In this document: piece by piece, positions 35,101 to 47,910 of the stretch
Numbering within the stretch: the first letter of the stretch is position 1
Layout of the letters: every line of letters starts with the position of its first letter
Origin: Spinacia oleracea
Lineage: Eukaryota; Streptophyta; Magnoliopsida; Caryophyllales; Amaranthaceae
Length of the DNA: 64,000 nt
Reading direction: 5' to 3'
Assembly: GCF_020520425.1 (NCBI RefSeq)
Contig: NC_079487.1
Coordinates: 126,626,385 to 126,690,384 of the forward strand
Notes under the pieces: model-generated
What the model saw: the letters and a program-made list of their open reading frames with translations, nothing else
The model's database searches: none
What the model was told of the DNA's origin: nothing
Program-made: the position numbers and the translations under genes

Positions 35101-37244
35101 TACTAAGTGTTGCTTAATTATCATAGCACTTCAAAAGTTGATTATGAAATTCGACTACAGGCAGGATGCTAAAGTACAAGCCTTGATTACATTATGGAAC
35201 ATCATCAGAAACCCATATATACTATTGAAAGGCATCATTGTTAAAATATAAGGTCATCTTGAGAAACTGTGTGCTTAAAGATTTGGTAGAAAGATACAAG
35301 CATTACCTACTTCCTAAAGTTACTTTAGTAAACATAAGTCAAAGATTAGCTGATTCATAAAAGATGCATTTTTTTTTCTTTTTCAACTCTCTCGCTAAGT
35401 CGCTATTATGATTAAAAAACGAGGCCGGAACATCCAATTTGATTAAAAAAAATCCTAGCACCATCCAGGAAACATTCTCCCTTCACACTTGTACAAAAGG
35501 GCTGCTGTTTTGTACGGCGTAAGTGGTCAAAGGTTCTTTAACAACCCAATAGTCCTAATTTAAATAGCTCCTAAGGTTTAATCAATTGAGTGTTTCATAA
35601 TGAATGTAATGCATCGATCAACTCAGCATCAAAAAGTAAAATTTCCGGAGTCTCAAATAAAAAAAATTACAGTTCGAGGTGCTACCAAATACGAAGTATA
35701 AGGAACAAAAAGGCTCCTAGCTACAATGAATAATGACATGGTTTGTTTTCTTACAAATATTCCCGTCTAACGCACACTTGATTATATAATACTCCATATG
35801 CGAGTGAAAGTTGATACTTCCAATTGAAATCCAGACATTCTAGTGAATTTTAATAGTATTTTTCGGTACCACCCCCCTTACCGATAAAATTATAGACAAA
35901 TTGATGCGAAATTACACTCAGATTAGAATAATAGGAACCTAATCCACTAAGCTTAACATTTAAAAATAATCAACTTACAAAAATTCGGTCATGTTTAGAA
36001 AAGATGTCATAGTTTCAAAATTAGACTATACTAGAAGAAGAACAAAGCCAAGAATCAAACTTCATAGGCATCTAGCAATGATTTGAAACTGCATGTCTAG
36101 CAATGATTTGACAGTTCAATACGATTTGAAGGCAACTAACATTCAAATCTAAATCTTATACTTAATCATAATCATAATCATAATCATGGCCTCATGGGTC
36201 ATAATCAACACGGTTAAGTCCTAATCTCTACCTAATTATGATATTACCAAATAGTTCCAAAATCTTGATTCATTCATTCTAAACATTCCCTAACCTGGCC
36301 ACCCTCTCATCCACAAACTCCCATTCCCACATACCAAATGCCCCGTAAAAGATAAGATAAAAACCAAGGATACTTACATTTGTGATGCTCATGTGACATT
36401 GAGAGCTCCAAACCAGATACCGCAGAAAAAACTGCAAATTTCAATCACAAAAAAAAAAAAAAAATCATTCTATCAACAACCTAATTGACAATTAATCCAA
36501 CAGTTCCCACCCCCGATTGGTAAAGTCTTGTTAATTAAATCCAAAAAGAATTACCAGATAGTGCCGGGGTAAGGACACCATCTCCAATCACCATACAAGC
36601 TCCAATCAAAGCTAGGATAAGCAACAACTTCTGCAAAACTCTATGCTTTTCCAAAATGGATTTAAGCCTTGACCCAAAACTTGTTTGAGCAGGAACAACA
36701 ACCCCATCTTTCTTGTACTCAGACAAATCCTCATCTGCTAATTGGCAATTGGGGAGCGAGTTGACTCGGGCGTGTCGACACAGTAAGGAATACAAAGCAA
36801 ATGTCCCTCCTTCACCATTATCATCGGCTCTAAGTACTATGAACACATATTTAAGTAAAGGGACAATAGTTAGTGTCCAGAACACAAAACTCAAGACCCC
36901 AAAAATCTCTTCATTTGATTCAGAATGCTGAATATCTTCCGCAAATGCACTCTTGTAAACATAAAGTGGGGATGTGCTTAAATCTCCGTACACTACTCCT
37001 AAACTTTGATAAGCCAAGATCAGAACTTGCCTCCATGATTCCTTCTTCTGCATCATTGAAATTTCTAAACGTCATTAACATTATTATTACAGATTCAATC
37101 AACCCGAGTCGAGCCCACGAAAAGATCACGGGCTCGAGTCGGGTTTAGTCGGAGTCTAGTACGCTCTCGGGATGGATAATAATCATTTTAAAAAGCACTC
37201 ACCTTTACTTGTTGGTTTTGTGAAAGCCCACTTTCTGGATCCAT
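32112..37244 (-). CDS. KUP/HAK/KT potassium transporter, KUP6/KUP8-like (8 exons)
   Basis: Multi-pass membrane K+ transporter of the plant KUP/HAK/KT family, expected at the plasma membrane or tonoplast. Minus-strand exons: 37244-37203, 37047-36555, 36431-36378, 34684-34424, 34327-34275, 33918-33795, 33701-33447, 33169-32112. All introns are GT-AG and in phase, giving 779 residues, the normal length. The start [14 protein letters not shown] matches the family's first exon. Visible: [13 protein letters not shown] (residues 31-43), the KUP signature near the first membrane helix; [52 protein letters not shown]; and a cytosolic C-terminus with [15 protein letters not shown] and [10 protein letters not shown]. 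The exon 2 acceptor could shift by 3 nt, changing KKK to KK. The closest clade is KUP6/KUP8 (stomatal and root K+ flux in Arabidopsis); the exact orthologue is uncertain. The last residues ICHM differ from the commoner IYNV ending. Confidence 0.95.
33200..33362. mobile_element. Tourist-like MITE inside a KUP intron (163 bp)
   Basis: Starts GGCTCTGTTTTGTTCACCTT; right end reversed GGGGTGCGTTATATTC. TTA on the left and TAA on the right fit the TWA target of PIF/Harbinger elements. It makes up more than half of the 277-bp last intron (33170-33446). Confidence 0.75.
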
Positions 37245-37536
37245 CACAAACTCCTTCAAAAAGACCACAATGTCATTATTCCTCGCTAATTCAAGGGATT
37301 TAATCAAAACGTTTGCAAGAACAGTTTCCAATCAAATTCAAAAATTGAAAAAAAACAGAGCAACTTTTTTATGTTTTTGATGGGAATGGGGTGTGTAAGA
37401 CTGTAAGTTTTCTTGTGGGTATGTCTAAAGCAGTTGAACAAAAAAAGACAGGAACTTTAAACACAGTTTGAAGAGAAGAGAGAGAAAGAGTGGTTGATTA
37501 TGAGAGAGAAAGTAGAGAAGAACTTGGAATCAGAGA

Positions 37537-37547
37537 GTATATAAAAA
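37537..37547 (-). promoter_or_regulatory. TATA-like box of the KUP gene
   Basis: Minus-strand TTTTTATATAC about 290 bp upstream of the ATG at 37244. The predicted leader of about 260 nt is CT-rich on the sense strand. Positional prediction only. Confidence 0.4.
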
Positions 37548-37821
37548 TGGGGGGAGGCAGATTTTAGGAATATTTTGCGTGAGGAGTGAGAAAGACAGAG
37601 ACAAGGAAATTAATTAATGAGAATGAAATGCGTTTTCTTTTTAATTTATTTATATCCATGATTTGGTGACCCCTTATTTATTAAGAGGTGGCGATTATTG
37701 AATGAAACCCCGTTTCTCGGAAAATTAGTATCGTGTTTTGTTTAACTTATTTTGACTTATTTCATACGCATATCTTTTATTATAAAGATCGTCTAACAAT
37801 GATATAGTACTCCTCTCTATA

Positions 37822-38197
37822 CTCCTTCCGTTTCTTTTTGTTTGTTACGTATTGCTTGTAGGGTGTTTCACAATGTTTGTTACGTAGGAGAATCTTTCCT
37901 TTTATAAACTTATTATACTATCATTTTTTATGCCAACTTTTAATTTTAATTGGTCCAATTTTTTCAACTCATTAAATTTCTTTACAATTTCCCAAATATA
38001 TTAAGTTAGCAATCTTTGTGTTTTTCCATTATTGGTTTATTTTGATAAATAAAACAATCTTATTGGTTGTTGAAATGATTAGTGGATTGAGGTTTTACTT
38101 GGGTTTATTTTTTTAATAAAAAAGAAAAAGAATCTTTATTATACGTTATTCAACGTGCAAAAGTCCAAACGTAACAAACAAAAAGAAACGGAGGGAG
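37822..38197. mobile_element. Stowaway MITE upstream of the KUP promoter (376 bp)
   Basis: Ends CTCCTTCCGTTTCTTTTTGT and, reversed, CTCCCTCCGTTTCTTTTTGT, with TA on both sides. It lies about 280 bp upstream of the KUP TATA-like box. Confidence 0.92.
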
Positions 38198-38418
38198 TAG
38201 TAGATTTTACATTTTTCGGCTCTCTTGTATAACTGACAGATTATTGAGCATGGTCGGATACAAGTTGTTTAAGTTGTATAAAAACAGATTATTGAGCATG
38301 GTTGGAAATTTTTCTCATACAAATTTGGGTAACATATCGTTAACTATCAAACCACATGTCATGTCATACACCATGCATTTATTCAGTTGATATACCAATG
38401 AACATGGTTTAACGGGTG

Positions 38419-38749
38419 ATGATAAAGGTCGCAAGTTGCGACAATATTTAGTTGTCACAATCTTACGTGTCGCAGTTTAATTGGTACATATAGGCGCCAC
38501 GTAGGCTATGCGTCGTCAGAATATTTTTACTATCAATTTAATATTTTTACTATGAAAATATGTAAATAAGGTAGTCGATATAAAGAATGAAACAAATTAG
38601 AATATTAAGATTTTCCTACCTTTTTTGAAACATGTATAATAAATTATATAAGTTAAATACTTTAGTTTCCAATTTAAATCATGACATATAAGCATGTCAG
38701 GTCATACTTGTGACACGGCTTAATGGTCGCATGTTGCGACCTTTATCAT
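38419..38749. mobile_element. Inverted-repeat element, superfamily not assigned (331 bp)
   Basis: Left end ATGATAAAGGTCGCAAGTTG and right end reversed ATGATAAAGGTCGCAACATG. The terminal repeat itself contains a short palindrome (TCGCAA-TTGCGA). No clear TSD found. Confidence 0.6.
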
Positions 38750-39564
38750 TTTCGCTAACAATTAAGTGAGTGTTCTGGCGAATTAATAAGAGATTAATTG
38801 TATTGTAAAAATAAAACAAAATCAGAAAACTAACTGCAGACCAAAATAAGTCGAATAGAACGAAGATGAGAAAAGAGGAAATTGTAGCACCTGGGTGGCT
38901 GGATTAAAGAGATAATGAAGTGGCAGAAGTGAGAGGAGGTGTGCAATCAGCGGATGCGGAGGAATAGCATGATGGATCTATCTATCTCTATTTATTCATT
39001 TCACCCTTCAAAGTTCAAACGGAACAATATCGTGATGTTGAGATCTCTTTCTTCTTGTCGACTTTTTTATGGCTCTAGTACGATTAGTATGTGATTCTCA
39101 ATTTCTCACGCCTTATGTTAGTAGTACAACATTGAACAGATTTGATTCCGGACTTACGAATTAATACAAGTTCACATAATCGTTTGCAGGTTGCTGAATC
39201 AGATGATGATACAGTGCAATCCGAAAAATATGGATCATGGTGTACCAAAAGAACATATGTGCATAAATAAAAGAACATGACATTACGACAAAAGAACATG
39301 CGATATAATATTTCACTTTTTTATTATAAAAATAATATATTATTTCACTATTTATTGAAAATATAAATAAAAAATGTATTCATGTTTTTTTTACGTAACC
39401 AAATGTTCTTTTAATTATATACTAGTGTTCTTAAGGTGCACCATGTTCATTGTGCACCATGGTCCACCTTCTAAATTGCGTGATACAGTGTTGCGGGTGG
39501 TACTCATAACATAATGACGTGGAATGTAAATCCGCTCTTTTGTGTATACTTACTTATAATTGTC
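38750..39564. other. Intergenic; nothing recognised
   Basis: No gene or classifiable element seen. Confidence 0.5.
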
Positions 39565-39752
39565 TGTTGGTTCAGTGGTGATTGGGGCTGAACTTGGTAG
39601 GGGGGTCTCGTGTTCGATTTCCCGTAATAATAATTGGGGGTAACTGGAACCTATCTACCCAAAACTCGCCCGAAATCTGGATTGAGCTTAAGGGTGAACC
39701 GGGTGGTAACACACAAAAAACACACACAAAAACAAAAAAAAAACAAAAAAAA
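39565..39752 (+). mobile_element. tRNA-derived SINE
   Basis: A-box-like GGTTCAGTGG at 39569-39578 and B-box-like GTGTTCGATTTCC at 39610-39622, with tRNA-like spacing. About 90 bp of unrelated body follows, then an A-rich tail to about 39752. TSD not clear. Confidence 0.65.
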
Positions 39753-40784
39753 CTTATTGGCAAGGAAGAAAATGAGGCTTCTAATGGAATTCGTTTGACT
39801 TTGTAATTGTAGCAGGTGGAATTGTTTTTAATGCTCCCATGGTTATTAAGGAAGAGTAGTGAATTAGGTCTAATTAGTGTAGCCAAATTTGGTAGGATAG
39901 TTATTATTTGACAATTTTCTTGTTAGAATTTGGGGAAAATATTAAATGTTATTATTCCCTTAAAGCTCTTAAGTATATATCCATTTAAATGGACATTTAA
40001 GGATATTTTGTAACTTAAAGTATGTTATTAATTATATATTTAGATGGAAAATTAAGGCTAAATGAATATTAAATTAATAGTGAAAATAGATATTTGTTGT
40101 CAATTTTGAGTTTTTAACTAACAGTGACTAATTATTAAAGACGGGTACTATTCGATTGTAATATGTATTTAAACTTAGCGGGACTACAAAATGCATCGAT
40201 CTCCACTGGTTCAATTTCATATACTAGTATTTAGAACTTATGTAAACTTATCCATTTCGAAACCACATGTTTGAAAGTGGATTTAAAATGCCAATTACAA
40301 ATAATACAATGTAAGTAGAAATTAATTTATGATTACTATAGTATTTCGACCTTCATTCTGATTCCCATTTCGTCACGAACTTAACGTTTCACCAATTTAA
40401 TTAGACAAGAATCAAAATGGATTTTAATTAGGTGCTTGAGTAGTTAGCTGCTCATAATTCCCAATAGTCGTAATTGAGAAAATATCAAAATGGCACATAA
40501 GATAACAATAATTAAGAGTAAAATAAAATTACAAAAAAATTTGAGAAAAGTGATTATTATCATATTATTATTGTTTAATAAAACATCACTTTCAATAATT
40601 GATTAATGGAAGAAATGTCTGGAAGTAAAGGTATTTGTTTGATAAGTGATGTAATAAGATATGAGGGGGGTTAGCTCGATCTTTTGTTTTCTTGTATTAA
40701 TTTGTAGGACCCTTTTCCAAACACATAAAGTATCCAATTAATCAAGAAAACAATTAGTGAAATTTGTCACCATATTTTCCTTTG
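39753..40784. other. Intergenic; nothing recognised
   Basis: AT-rich, no gene or classifiable element. Confidence 0.5.
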
Positions 40785-40966
40785 CTACGGAGACAGCTTA
40801 AGAGAGGTTTCGGGTTCGAGCCTCGCCATATGCAGAAATTCTTATTGGGAGACTCACCCACCATACAGTCTCCCACCATAAGCAAGGTGTGCGACCCAGG
40901 TCGGATCCGGATGTAGTCGGAGCTGAGCTCCGGGTGAACTGGGTGTACTATGCGTAAAAAAAAATA
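40785..40966 (+). mobile_element. Probable SINE with tRNA B box
   Basis: B-box-like GGGTTCGAGCCTC near 40812-40824, a GC-richer body with CTCCCACCATAAGCAAGG, then an A-run at about 40957-40966. The A box is weak, so the copy may be 5'-truncated. TSD not found. Confidence 0.6.
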
Positions 40967-41608
40967 GTTTTAAACTTTTAACAGTGACTTTTTTTTTTTG
41001 GAAAGTAAAATTAGTTCATTAATAAAAAGTCATACAACATCTACTATAGCACCTTGTTAACATTAACTTTATTTAACAAGGTGCTATTGTGGTATTATTT
41101 ATTTTTTGCTTTTTTAAAAATTTTCAAATTCTATAAATTTTCACAGGATTCTCTCAATGTTTACCAATCTCGCTGCAATTCAATCTTCAATAGCATTGAT
41201 ATTACAAATGGCTCTGACTCGGTGACCTATATAAGGCGTGGTAATAGAGTCATGACAACAATCAAGGGTCGACATATGAAGATCTTTTATCCCCTTCAAT
41301 TTTTAATATTTTGTCGGTAATTCGGTGTGTAATCTATGTTAGGGGTTATAATGACCCTAGTAGTGTAGGGTTTTTTAGTCGTTATAAGTTGAAATTTGTA
41401 CACTTTCTTTATTTATGCAAATTAAGCGCGCACACACACAAAATACCGTGATTAGTTCAGGATCCCTCTCCAAATTTTTAGGAATTTCATGGTCCATTTC
41501 AACGTTAATGTTATCGCATTTCTGTTGTTGGATGTCATCTTGCTTAGTTAGTTACCAAAGAGCTAGAGGTAAAAATGTAAAACCTATACACTAACCTTTT
41601 GCGACTAA

Positions 41609-41831
41609 GGCTCCATTCCATTCGATTTATTTTGACTGAATTTAAATTATCTGAATTTATCTGAACTTATATGAACTTATTTTTGAAAAAACTTATTTTG
41701 TCTGAAATAAACTTATTTGTGTGTTAAAATGTCTGGAAAAAAACTTATTTTTGCTGAACTTATATTATCTGAACTTTAATTGAACTTATTTGAACTTATT
41801 TTGTTTGAAATAAGTCAAATATAACAGAGCC
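41609..41831. mobile_element. Tourist-like MITE (family T), intact TSD (223 bp)
   Basis: TAA at 41606-08 and 41832-34. Ends GGCTCCATTCCATTCGATTT and, reversed, GGCTCTGTTATATTTGACTT. This is the cleanest member of the family in the window. Confidence 0.87.
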
Positions 41832-43369
41832 TAAAACAATAAAATAGAGAAATGGGGAATGATTTTTTTTTTAATAATAATCATCATAAGATAAAATGTT
41901 ACTAACGACGGGATTTTCCATCGTGAAAGATCAATTATGACAGGATTAATCTTCAGAAGCCCGTAGTGAAAGGGGTCGTCATAATTGACTGGCCCCGTTG
42001 TGACCCGTCGTATATACTCTATTTGCACGAGATTTGAGCCCGTCAATATAATTAGTAGCATGTCTTTAATGGACTTGTTATTATATGGATAAAGTAAGAG
42101 AAATGTGTAAAAGATGAGTGAGTACAAGAAAAAAAAATGAATGAAGTAAGAGAAATTGAGTGAAAAGTGGACGGTAAATGTTATGGAGTAAGAAGGTAAG
42201 ATAGTAAGTTTAATGTAAAAAAATATATAGAAAAACAATGTAAAGAACATTATGAAACGAAATATCCATTTTGAAATGGAGGTAGCATAATATTCCGATA
42301 GAATCCAAACTTGCGACCTCTCACCCAAAATATAAGAGGGGATTTTTGAGGTCATTGTAGTAAATGACCTTTTGGAGTCCCCTTATGGAATAGTCTATAT
42401 TTCCATCACTCACAATTAGAAATAATAAAATAATATTCAATATATAATTAATGCCAAGATTCAGGAAAAGTTTAATGTAAATTTTCAACATATACTATTT
42501 TGTAAGGAAAGCAATCTGATTGGAAAAAGGTCAAAACAAGATTATTTAGTGATAACAACTATTCAGTAAAAGATGCAAATAATACATGTAGGATTCACTT
42601 TTCACAATTATGAGTAAATACAAAGTACTAAAATGCATCAAATTAGATATTAAGAATAGTATTTACTTTTAAAGTTTAGTAGCAAACAATATAAATATTA
42701 ATTATACGTAGAAGAAAAAACGCTTTAATCGGTAGAAGATTAACGTTCAATACAAAGTATTAAAAAGTAGTAAATCATGCTCCATATAACTGCACACTAA
42801 AGTTGTAGGACAGTAGGACCAACAATTTTTTTAGTAATAAGGTTAAAATGATTAATGATGTAGATAAAATAATATGTGTAGTTATAGAGTTTTATAATTA
42901 GACAAAAACGATACGCAAGATTAAAGGTCAAAACTAATTAATATCATTTTTTTTAAGGGAAAACACAATATCTGATTTGGTTTTACTGGTTATTGTTTCG
43001 ACCTTGCACAACACGTGTTAGGTTGCTTATGAAATAAAATCCGTATTCCAGTAGCTTTTAACCTACTATTACTAAATATGTTTTTAATTAGCTCATACTG
43101 AATTTAAAATTATAAGGAAAATTGTTTATTTTATATATCAACCAAATAGACGTAATCAACTCGATCAACCTTCGGTACCAAAGCTTTTTCGTGGGTGCTA
43201 TGTACCGACACCAATTGATGAATATTTAATTTAGAACATTAAGATTCTATATTGTTAGTTTGTTGCAAATCGATTGGGCGAATCAATGCATGTGGCTAGG
43301 CAATATATTGTGAGAAAAAAAAAAAAAAAAAAGTGGAACACAATATTTTACAATGGTACTACACTACTA
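41832..43369. other. Intergenic; degenerate repeats only
   Basis: 41890-42010 carries inverted words (GACGGGATTTTCCATCGT; CCGTTGTGACCCGTCG) reminiscent of transposon ends but not resolvable. 42065-42300 resembles a decayed Stowaway, ending CATTTTGAAATGGAGGTAG. No gene seen. Confidence 0.4.
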
Positions 43370-43685
43370 CTCCCTCCATCTCACAATGTTCTTTAGGTTT
43401 GGTATTTTGACGCGCTTGTACATTGAGATTACTTTATTTTTTTATTTAAACAAGGAAAATTACATTTATTTATAATGTTTACACTTTATCAAGAATTTGA
43501 CATTGAAAAAATGAAAAAGTGTGAGAGATTAAATACCCCATATGAATTTAATTGGTTAAAATAATCCTTCACACAAATTTTGATAGAATATTAAAACACT
43601 TATGTGATATTAAAAAAGGAAATGTAAAGAACATTTTCGGACACCCGAAATAGAATACGTAAAGAACATTTTGGGACGGAGGGAG
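43370..43685. mobile_element. Stowaway MITE (316 bp)
   Basis: Ends CTCCCTCCATCTCACAATGT and, reversed, CTCCCTCCGTCCCAAAATGT, with TA on both sides. A relative, interrupted by another MITE, is at 56863-57490. Confidence 0.93.
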
Positions 43686-43873
43686 TACAATTTAGATTTT
43701 TCGTCATGTAAGGGCTTGAGTATATATTACGTTACATTGTTTCACTGTTTAGATGTTTGGTTCATGATGAGTCAGTGATGTCTAATTTTTCTATAGATGA
43801 ACTTTGTGGATAGTTTTTCTTACTTATTATATTTATATGTGGTGATGAGTTGTAATAATAAAATATACACTTC

Positions 43874-44081
43874 AATTCCTCCGTTTGGAAATACTCGCAA
43901 CGTCAGTCACTTTTACGTATGCCAATGCGCAATTTTGATCATAAATATCTTAAATTTTCTTCAAGCAAAAATTATAAAAAATTGATATTTTGAGATTACA
44001 CATTGAGACGAATCTAACAAGATCTCACATAAATATATTTTATTTGACATGTAAAATACCAATACTCCTAAACGGAGACCA
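43874..44081. mobile_element. Stowaway-like MITE, rearranged end
   Basis: The left part AATTCCTCCGTTTGGAAATACTC and interior match the element at 16328. The right end is replaced by AATACTCCTAAACGGAG, so the copy is rearranged or truncated. Confidence 0.5.
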
Positions 44082-44292
44082 AAAGTTGTATATATATATT
44101 TTCTGTGACCAAAATATCCCGTACACACATCGTGTGCATATAAGATTAGTTACAATTAAACGAATCTACGGGTCAAGTTATACGCACGCCCGCACTGTTG
44201 GAAAACGGATACATTGGGAGAATTGGCCTTGAATTGAGAATGTGGTTGGATATTTCATCACGTATTCACGTAGTACTACTAGTCTACTATTA

Positions 44293-44594
44293 CTCCCTCC
44301 GTCCCGGAATACTTGAAACGCTTTCTTTATCGGGCCGTCCCGGATTACTTAAAACGCTTCTAAAAATGGAAACTTTACATAATATTTTATTATTTTCTCA
44401 CCTTACCTAAGGGTCCACCAACAACCCTACTACCCCAAATAAACATTAAAAAATTCATGACCCCCACACATCCCACTGTCTATATTAAAAAATTACCCCA
44501 CTACTAACTACCTTTCAATTAAATAAGAAGTCAATTATAATGAATTAAACTCCATGCCGGTCAAACGGTTTCAAGTATTTCGGGACGGAGGGAG
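44293..44594. mobile_element. Stowaway MITE (302 bp)
   Basis: Ends CTCCCTCCGTCCCGGAATAC and, reversed, CTCCCTCCGTCCCGAAATAC, with TA on both sides. The left part contains a second inner CCGTCCCGGATTACTT. Confidence 0.95.
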
Positions 44595-47143
44595 TAATAA
44601 ATAGTTGGTCTCTTAAGGAAAATGTTTGGTTGACCCTAAGGGTTGGCAACCCCTAAGATACATATAATATAAAATAATATAAAATATAAGCATAATTAAT
44701 TGGAGAGAGAAAGTGTTGTATGTAAAATTTCAATGCATTTGTAATCAATCAAAATTCAATATTGAAAGGGTTATCAACCCTTATGGTTACTCTATCATTG
44801 TCCGTCTCTTGATTGGTTGACCATCAAATTAACCTTTAGAGACAAGAGAAAAAGGTAGGTTTGTCACTTGTGATGGTTATATAAGGACACTTGCCAAATT
44901 GTAATGATATGTTGAATTGTAGTTCATTTTGGGTTTTGTGGAAAATTAGATATTTTTGTGTGAAGATAATTGCTTGCTTTATTGCTCATCTTTTACTACC
45001 TACTTGCTAATTTAATGGACCCTCTAATTCTCTAATTGTGACGTTTATTTATATTTTGTGGACAAAAAGTGGTTCTCATTTTTTACCTGGTCACATCAAA
45101 CTCACCAACATTAATTCAATTCAATTCATTCATTCAATTTAAATTACATATGTTTTTTGTGACTTAAGATTTCGTAGCTTACTGTAGGGGACTATAACGA
45201 CTATTTACATGTTTTACCCCTTTTAATTACCCTACTTTTCCGTTGTGCTCTCTTCATAATTTCTCCCTCGTTTTTATTAATCATTGTTCGGCCTCCCCAT
45301 AATCTCTAGCTTCCCGGATACATCTTAAGTTAGGTATACTCATTTGTGGTTTTTAATGCTCTAGTCAAGCTCATTTGGATAAGTTAACACTAACAAAGAA
45401 ATGTCATTGATAAGTATACCGAATAGTATATTCTAGGTGTACTACTCGAAAACAAGATAGATTTTTTATTCTTGCAGCTATGATAAGAATGAATGAAGTC
45501 GATGTGATCACTTGACCCCACTTGGCGAAAAAATATTGCATATTTTACTTAGATTAGTTAATTTTTTTAAAAGTAATCCTGCTTATTACAATATCTGGAT
45601 AAGTCACTGAGTGAACGGTGGATGCCTCTGTTTCCTTTTGCTTGTTTGTTTTAAATGTTGAAAATGATTACGGAGCTATCTAATACTAATCAACTAGAGA
45701 CTAATCTCCTTTTCAAAGTAAATGACCCAATTCAATTTGAAGTATCTTTGATTATTGACGAACTAATGGCGACTTTGTTCAACGAACTTCACCACCTTAT
45801 ATATGGGACACACGTTTGGCTTGCCATGCATGAAATTACTAAAATATTGCGGGAAAAAATAAATTAAATACATTATTATATTATACGGAGTAGCATTTAG
45901 TTATACGTCATGACATATTATTCAAAGCAACATTAACATCAATACATAGTTTGTTGCATGCATGACAATTGACAACCAATGGTTTTTATTATTTAATTTG
46001 CTTTAATAATTTTCATATGTATTTGGTAGAATTTGGTATGGATGAAGGATTGTTTATCTAATTTTTAGAGTATATATTATTCTACAATAATTAATTAGAA
46101 AAATCATATCTTTGAAAATTCAAGAATACGTGCGATATTTGAAGATTAATTATAAATTCTTGTGAATGATCGTGTGACAGTTGGTAATGGTTAGATCACA
46201 TGACATGACATGTCACCGATAATTTCATACGATTCTGGCATATGTACTATAGGAGTATTAAGCATGGGATGACAATCAAGTACTCCGTAAATGGCATCGC
46301 ATTATATAAGACAGTTTGATAGAAGACTAGCTTGCTAGCCGTTTGAAAATTGTGATATCTTTTATTTTCAGTTTATAATTTTAAACAAAATCTTGCCATG
46401 CATTAAAAAATATTAGTTCTAATATAAATATACAATTATTAGAGAAGTTAGGTTATGATCGATTGTCTCATTATTCTGATGGAGAAAATTCGATGGAATA
46501 TGACATATTGACATATAGTATGGTACGGTTCAAAAACACCTCCCTACCAAAAAAACTCGAAAGATTATTATTATAACTATGATGTGATCAGGACATAATA
46601 CAAACTACGATGGATTGTACTTGTTATTTTCAATAAGATATGTTATTCGGAACAAATATATACCAAACATATTAGCAATGGTATACGTTGATCCAACCTT
46701 TTTAAGAGTTGGCTTTCAAAATTATCTTTACACTTTTCGCTTTAATATGTTTCATAATCTTCTTTATACTTTTCTTTATTCTATTTTGTACTTAAAAATT
46801 TACTATCTTACCTTTCTTACCCCATAACATTGACAACTTTCCACTACCTTTTTCTTGCACCCACCCACATTTTACCCATCTATTATACTTTATCTATACT
46901 TTATTATATTCTTCCACCTGAGTCCAAATCCGACTCGAAATTATTTCAAAGTGTATTATTTTTCGTACCTTTTTTTAAAAAGGAAGTTCCCAATTTAATC
47001 TAATATATTTAATTAAAGCCCATACATTTGTAATTTATTAATTTATTAGAAACTCATTAGATTTTGGTAAATGAGAAATATGATTTCTAATTTATTTTGA
47101 AATTAAGAAATACAAGTTCTGTGTAAGTAAAGTTAACGCATGA
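44595..47143. other. Intergenic; one decayed hAT MITE
   Basis: At about 45475-45608 the words CTTGACCCCACTTGG and CTGGATAAGTCACTG match family H1 (23042, 50489), but the ends are decayed. TACTCCGTA words at 45884 and 46281. No gene seen. Confidence 0.45.
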
Positions 47144-47376
47144 TTTGGATTTGGATATGGATATGGATATGGATTCGAAATTGGATATTATATGGATGCA
47201 ATTTTGGAGTCCGAATTTTAAATGGATTTGGATTTGGATATGGATATGGATGCAATTTTGGAGTCTGAATTTTAAAAGGATATGGATAGAGATGCAATTT
47301 TAGATTCCGAATTTTAAATGGATTGGATTTGGAGTTTACTTCATCCGACCCGAATCCGATCCATTGCCATCCCTAC
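47144..47376. mobile_element. hAT-like element with GGATAT minisatellite (233 bp)
   Basis: Interior of GGATATGGATATGGAT and GGATGCAATTTTGGAGTC repeats. The right end reads CCATTGCCATCCCTAC. Flanked by ACGCATGA (47136-43) and ATGCATGA (47377-84), an 8-bp TSD with one mismatch. Confidence 0.6.
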
Positions 47377-47625
47377 ATGCATGACAAAAACAAGCTAGAT
47401 CAGTAATGGAGCTGGAGAACGACGAGGCCAATATCAGAGATGTGCGAGCAAAAAACATATAATAGAAATGGAAACGTCATTCTACAAAGGCAAAAGCCAT
47501 TTTTCAAAAAGCAAACACCATTTTTCACATAAAAGCACAATTTGAATGATGTGTTTTATCCTTTAGTGCTTTGTCATTTAGTGTTTGTCTTTTCCCTATT
47601 TTGTCGTTTTGTCCGTTGATATATA

Positions 47626-47910
47626 TTCCCTCTGTCCCAAATTAGTTGTTACACTTTCCTTTTTCGGCCGTCCCAAATTAGTTGTTACACTTCTAAATTA
47701 GGAATGACCCTACAATTATTATATTGTCTCTCTCTTCCCACTAAATTCTTTTTTGTCCTCACACCCTCTCTCATTGAATTAAAAAAATACCCCACTAACT
47801 CCTATCACATCTACTTTTTCAATAAAATAACAATTGATAACCAAACAACCACTTATCACCTAAAACTTTGTGCAAAGGTAAGTGTAACAACTATTCTGGG
47901 ACGGAGGGAG
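47626..47910. mobile_element. Stowaway MITE (285 bp)
   Basis: Ends TTCCCTCTGTCCCAAATTAG and, reversed, CTCCCTCCGTCCCAGAATAG, with TA on both sides. GTTGTTACACTT is repeated near the left end. Confidence 0.9.

Noticed and set aside
41890-42010. CACTA-type terminal repeats
   Set aside because: Some GACGGG/CCCGTC inverted words are present but no CACTA ends or 3-bp TSD could be found.
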